Shown in pieces: positions 60,494 through 64,000 of a stretch of 64,000 nt of DNA. The notes beneath the pieces are model-generated. The model worked only from the letters and a program-made list of their open reading frames with translations, was not told where the DNA came from and made no database searches. The position numbers were made by a program, and so were the translations under genes. The stretch's first letter is position 1. Each line of letters starts with the position of its first letter. The stretch is taken from assembly GCF_017833525.1 (NCBI RefSeq), contig NZ_JAFICD010000005.1, positions 310,001 to 374,000 of the forward strand. Reading direction: 5' to 3'. The DNA comes from Duganella sp. 1411 (lineage in GTDB: Bacteria > Pseudomonadota > Gammaproteobacteria > Burkholderiales > Burkholderiaceae_D).

Positions 60494-62185
60494 ATGGAAC
60501 GTGCAGTGAAGGGGAATGCGGCCGTGATGGGCCTGATCGCCGGCATGCTGGCGGCTTGTGGCGGGGGTAGCGAAACCCCCGCTTCCGATACACCGAACAT
60601 GAAGTTGCTGGCGGCGGTGCAAACCGCCGCGGCGGCCGCCGATAGTTGTCCGGCCTGGTCCGCGACGGCGATCTACACGGTCGACATGTGCGTCACCTAC
60701 AACGGCGCGGTCTACAAGGCCAAGTGGTGGACGCAGAACAACGTGCCCGGCACGGAGGAGTGGGGTCCTTGGGCTCTGCAAACCGCCACGCCGACGCCTA
60801 CTCCGACACCCACCCCGACGCCGACGCCCACCCCGACACCCACCCCAACGCCGACACCTACTCCGACGCCCACGCCCACGCCCACCCCCGGCGGCCGCGA
60901 AATCGGCTCCTACTTCGCGCAGTGGGGCGTGTACGGCCGCAGCTACGAAGTGGCCGACATCCACACCACCAAAACGCCGGTCAATGGCGTGCAGACCAGC
61001 GTCGCCGACCAGCTCACGTTCATCAACTACGCCTTCGGCAACACCTACGCCAAGAACGGCGGCTATGAATGCGACATGGTCACCAAGGCCGAAACGGGCG
61101 GATCGAATCCCAGCTCTCCGGACGCCGGCACCGGCGGCGACGCCTACGCCGACTATCAGCGGTCGCCGGCGCGCACCGTCAACGGCCAGGCCGTGCCATG
61201 GGATGCGCCATTGAGCGGCAACTTCCTGCAACTGAAGCTGCTCAAGGCCGCGCATCCGAACCTCAAGGTCTTCATCTCGCTCGGCGGCTGGAGCTGGTCG
61301 AAGAACTTCTCGGCGGCCGCCAAGACCGACGCGCTGCGCAAACAGCTGGCCAAGTCCTGCGTGAAGATGTTCATCGCCGGCGACCTGCCGGTCCAGGATG
61401 GACGCGGCGGCGCGGGCGCGGCCAAGGGCGTGTTTGACGGCATCGACATCGACTGGGAATACCCGGGCGGCGGCGGCCAGCCTTACAACACGGTCGACAC
61501 GGCCAACGACAAGCATAACTTCACCTTGCTGATGGCCGAATTCCGCGCCCAGCTCGACGCCCAGGGCGCCATCGACGGCAAGCGTTATGCGCTGACGGCG
61601 GCCATCGGCGCCGGCGGCGAGAAGATCGCCCAGACCGAACCGGCGCTCTACGGCCAGTACATGGACTGGGTCAATCTGATGACCTACGACTTCCACGGCG
61701 GCTGGGAATCGACCACCAACTTCCACGCGCCGCTGTACCACGATCCGGCCGATCCATCGACCGGCAACCTGGCCAAGTACAACAGCCACGACGCCATCAC
61801 GGCGCTGGTGGCCGCCGGGATGCCGCGCAATAAAATCCTGCTCGGCGTGCCGTTCTACGGGCGCGGATGGAAGGGCGTGGCGGCGGGGCCGAACGGCAAC
61901 GGCCTGTATCAGGGCGCCAGCGGCGCGGCGACCGGCGCCTACGAGGCCGGCATCGACGACTACAAGGTGCTGATTAACAAAACCGGGTCGCGCTGGTATC
62001 ATCCAACGACCAAGCAGCTATACCTGTACACCGGCGGCGGTGAGTGGTGGAGCTACGACGACCCGACCGTGATCGCAACCAAGATGCAGTACGTCCGGGA
62101 TCAAAACCTGCGCGGCGCCTTCTCCTGGGAGTTGGACGGCGACGCCAATGGCGCCCTGACCAGCGCCGTCTGGAAAGGACGTTAA
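60494..62185 (+). CDS. GH18 chitinase lipoprotein with chitin-binding module
   Basis: Hydrolyses chitin (beta-1,4-GlcNAc). The 563-residue precursor has a lipoprotein signal with LAAC near residue 21, a CBM5/12-type chitin-binding module (about 50-95; CPAWSATAIYTVDMCVTYN and WWTQNNVPGTEEWGPW), a (TP)17 linker, and a GH18 catalytic barrel with DGIDIDWEYPG (catalytic Glu near residue 322) and the MTYDFHGGWE strand. The ATG at 60494 is chosen over an ATG 3 bases earlier by ribosome-site spacing. It is 3 bases before the cupin gene; the two form an operon. Confidence 0.93.
   Translation: MERAVKGNAAVMGLIAGMLAACGGGSETPASDTPNMKLLAAVQTAAAAADSCPAWSATAIYTVDMCVTYNGAVYKAKWWTQNNVPGTEEWGPWALQTATPTPTPTPTPTPTPTPTPTPTPTPTPTPTPTPTPGGREIGSYFAQWGVYGRSYEVADIHTTKTPVNGVQTSVADQLTFINYAFGNTYAKNGGYECDMVTKAETGGSNPSSPDAGTGGDAYADYQRSPARTVNGQAVPWDAPLSGNFLQLKLLKAAHPNLKVFISLGGWSWSKNFSAAAKTDALRKQLAKSCVKMFIAGDLPVQDGRGGAGAAKGVFDGIDIDWEYPGGGGQPYNTVDTANDKHNFTLLMAEFRAQLDAQGAIDGKRYALTAAIGAGGEKIAQTEPALYGQYMDWVNLMTYDFHGGWESTTNFHAPLYHDPADPSTGNLAKYNSHDAITALVAAGMPRNKILLGVPFYGRGWKGVAAGPNGNGLYQGASGAATGAYEAGIDDYKVLINKTGSRWYHPTTKQLYLYTGGGEWWSYDDPTVIATKMQYVRDQNLRGAFSWELDGDANGALTSAVWKGR
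60788..60889 (+). repeat. In-frame 6-bp tandem repeat encoding a (TP)17 linker
   Basis: Seventeen ACN-CCN units separate the chitin-binding and catalytic modules. Third positions vary, so exact repeat identity is interrupted, but the array is a likely site of length variation between strains. Confidence 0.85.
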
Positions 62186-62188
62186 GCG

Positions 62189-63205
62189 ATGACGCGCCAT
62201 GCAGCCGTTTCCCCTGTCGTTGTGGACGACGCATGGCGCACCTGGATCGCCGAGAACCTGATGCTCGGCGGCCGGCCGCAGGCTTTGGCCGGCATCCTGA
62301 TCCAGTCCGGCATCAGCGAGCACGATGCCGTCGCGGAGGTGGACGCCGCGCTGCGCAGCCCCTACCTGCGGGGCGCGTCGCGTTTGCACAACCGGCTGGC
62401 CAAGCGCGACTGGGTGCTGGGCATCCAGTCGCGCTTGAACCGGCTGGCGCCGTCAGAAGTGCCGCGCCGCGAGCGCCTGTCCGGCGAGGCGTTCCTCGAA
62501 GAGCATTACCGCCGCAACCAGCCGGTGATCATCACCGGCATGCTGGAAGACTGCGTCGCCCGCACCAAGTGGACGCTGGATTATTTGAGCGGACATCTGG
62601 GCGAACGTGAGGTTGAGGTGCAGTTCGGCCGCGACGCCGATCCAAACTACGAGTTGAATAGCCAGGCCCACAAGCGCCGCATGCCCTTTGGCGTGTATGT
62701 GGAGCTGGTGCGCGCCAGCGGCCGCACCAACGATTTCTACATGACCGCCAACAACGACGAACAGAATCGCGAGGCGCTGCAAGAGCTGATGGCCGATCTG
62801 CCGCCGCTGGACGAGTATCTGAACCAGGAGCGGCGCGGCTTTTTCTGGTTTGGGCCGGCCGGCACGCTCACGCCGTTCCACCACGACCTGACCAACAACT
62901 TCATGATCCAGATCGCAGGCCGCAAGCGCGTGCGCCTGATCGCGCCATGCGACATCCCCAGCTTGTACAACCAGCGGCACTGTTTTACACCGGTCGACGG
63001 ACGCGCCATCGACGTCCAGCGCTTCCCGATGATGGCCGGCGTGCCGGTGATCGACTGCGTGCTGGAGCCGGGCGAGATCCTGTTCCTGCCGGTCGGCTGG
63101 TGGCATTTCGTCGAGGCGCTCGATATCACCATCACCGTCTCCACCACCCACTTCCGGTGGGATAACGACTTCTATTCCGATTATCCGCCCAATCACGATT
63201 TCTGA
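62189..63205 (+). CDS. Cupin/JmjC-like Fe(II)/2-oxoglutarate oxygenase
   Basis: A 338-residue protein of the cupin_8/JmjC type. The N-terminal ~100 residues are helical. The cupin core has metal motif FHHDLTNNF (HxD), the 2-oxoglutarate/Fe strand ending in the distal His of VGWWHFVEALD, and WFGPAGTLTP in between. Bacterial relatives include peptidyl hydroxylases and uncharacterised oxygenases; the substrate is not known. It begins 3 bases after the chitinase stop, with AAAGGA as ribosome site, so both are cotranslated. Confidence 0.85.
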   Translation: MTRHAAVSPVVVDDAWRTWIAENLMLGGRPQALAGILIQSGISEHDAVAEVDAALRSPYLRGASRLHNRLAKRDWVLGIQSRLNRLAPSEVPRRERLSGEAFLEEHYRRNQPVIITGMLEDCVARTKWTLDYLSGHLGEREVEVQFGRDADPNYELNSQAHKRRMPFGVYVELVRASGRTNDFYMTANNDEQNREALQELMADLPPLDEYLNQERRGFFWFGPAGTLTPFHHDLTNNFMIQIAGRKRVRLIAPCDIPSLYNQRHCFTPVDGRAIDVQRFPMMAGVPVIDCVLEPGEILFLPVGWWHFVEALDITITVSTTHFRWDNDFYSDYPPNHDF

Positions 63206-63264
63206 TTCCGTACGCGGATCGATTACAATCAAATGGCCGACAGCAGACCGCAAGCGAGGCCGCC

Positions 63265-64000
63265 ATGCCCATGCACTACCTGCGTGCCCTAACCAGCCCG
63301 CACCGCACCGATATCAGCAACCGCCGTCTTGGCCGCGCGCTGGCCTTCGTGGCCGGAGCGGTCAACGCCGGCGGTTTTTTCGCGGTGGGACAGTACACGT
63401 CCCACATGTCGGGCATCGTCTCGGCGCTGGCCGACAACGCCGCGCTGGGCGACTTGGGGCTGCTGCTGGCGGGGGCGGCGTCGTTGTTCGCCTTCTTCCT
63501 GGGCGCGGCCACCTCCGCCATCCTGATCAACTGGGGCCGGCGCCGTGGCGCGCATAGCCGCTACGCGCTGCCGCTGACGCTGGAGTCGGCGCTGCTGCTG
63601 GTGTTCGGCCTGATGGGCAGCCGGCTGGCGGAGCACGGCCACCTTCCCGCCACGGTGGCGCTGCTGTGTTTTGTGATGGGACTTCAAAACGCCATCGTCA
63701 CCAAGGTGTCGCGCGCGGAAATCCGCACCACCCACGTCACCGGACTGGTGACCGACATCGGCATCGAACTGGGCAAACTGCTTTACTGGAACGCGGGCGG
63801 CGCCGGGACGGCGGGGGACAAGGTCGTGGCAGACCGCGACCGGCTATCGCTGCTATGCTCCTTGCTGGGCGCTTTCCTGCTTGGCGGCCTGGCCGGCGCC
63901 TTCGGTTTCAAGTATGTGGGCTTTATCGCCACCGTTCCCCTGGCGTTGATGGTGCTGTCTCTGGCCATCATTCCCCTTTTCGACGATTTTCACACCGCAC
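63265..64000 (+). CDS. YoaK/DUF1275-family membrane protein (3' partial)
   Basis: The frame from the ATG at 63265 stays open to the window end (245 codons, about six transmembrane segments). It contains AFVAGAVNAGGFFAVGQYTSHMSG in pieces, a typical YoaK start, then GLQNAIVTKVSRAEIRTTHVTGLVTDIGIELG (in parts), the family signature. YoaK proteins are conserved inner-membrane proteins of unknown function. The gene has a weak GAGG site before the start. Only the end is missing. Confidence 0.85.
   Translation, partial: MPMHYLRALTSPHRTDISNRRLGRALAFVAGAVNAGGFFAVGQYTSHMSGIVSALADNAALGDLGLLLAGAASLFAFFLGAATSAILINWGRRRGAHSRYALPLTLESALLLVFGLMGSRLAEHGHLPATVALLCFVMGLQNAIVTKVSRAEIRTTHVTGLVTDIGIELGKLLYWNAGGAGTAGDKVVADRDRLSLLCSLLGAFLLGGLAGAFGFKYVGFIATVPLALMVLSLAIIPLFDDFHTA

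Noticed and set aside
60788..60889. CRISPR-like or short repeat array
   Set aside because: The six-base units are in frame and encode a Thr-Pro linker; no spacers.

Overview
The window is high-GC DNA from a betaproteobacterium. The best fit is the family Oxalobacteraceae (Massilia/Duganella/Janthinobacterium type). This is inferred from the yebC-purD-hemF-nadD-rsfS-rlmH-maf-rng housekeeping run, the protein styles and the REP-like intergenic repeats; no database search was possible.

Layout. 1-9.0 kb: the 3' end of a large RTX/S-layer-like secreted protein, a terminator, then a type I secretion operon (ABC ATPase, membrane-fusion protein, TolC-like protein) behind a perfect CRP-type palindrome, and a methyltransferase. 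9-18 kb: tRNA hydroxylase TrhO, a small lipoprotein, a secreted M4 metalloprotease with a lectin module, DNA polymerase III alpha and a VirK/YbjX protein. 18.3-20.8 kb: a MASE1 histidine kinase/FixJ-type regulator pair and a small protein. 20.9-26.2 kb: an LPS block with a heptosyltransferase fused to a ligase-dead WaaL-like membrane domain, a family-2 glycosyltransferase, an authentic WaaL and WaaF. 26.2-27.6 kb: an esterase and a periplasmic protein. 27.8-33.1 kb: an unusual four-gene operon (DUF2278/YukJ with a lamin-tail-like domain, a phospholipase D-like enzyme, a 71-residue peptide, and a TPR protein with a degenerate P-loop). This is the best candidate for an undescribed system. 33.3-40.5 kb: the housekeeping operon. 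40.6-49.7 kb: a DMT transporter, methylglyoxal synthase, a quinone oxidoreductase, a CsbD stress protein, a DUF4136 lipoprotein, aminopeptidase N and fructose-1,6-bisphosphatase.

49.8-52.7 kb: tRNA-Thr(CGT) followed by an AT-richer accessory block (small protein, membrane protein, RlaP-like nucleotidyltransferase) ending in a decayed toxin-antitoxin module fused to a truncated DUF899 gene. 52.7-64 kb: a beta-propeller protein, a winged-helix regulator, a VOC protein, a TonB-dependent receptor, a lipoprotein, a single-domain response regulator, MsrA, a DUF1842-like protein, a GH18 chitinase with a cupin/JmjC partner, and a YoaK-family protein cut by the window edge.

Four copies of an 86-95 bp element with 15-bp terminal inverted repeats lie between genes. 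Two copies of a second short GC-rich palindrome lie around the housekeeping operon.
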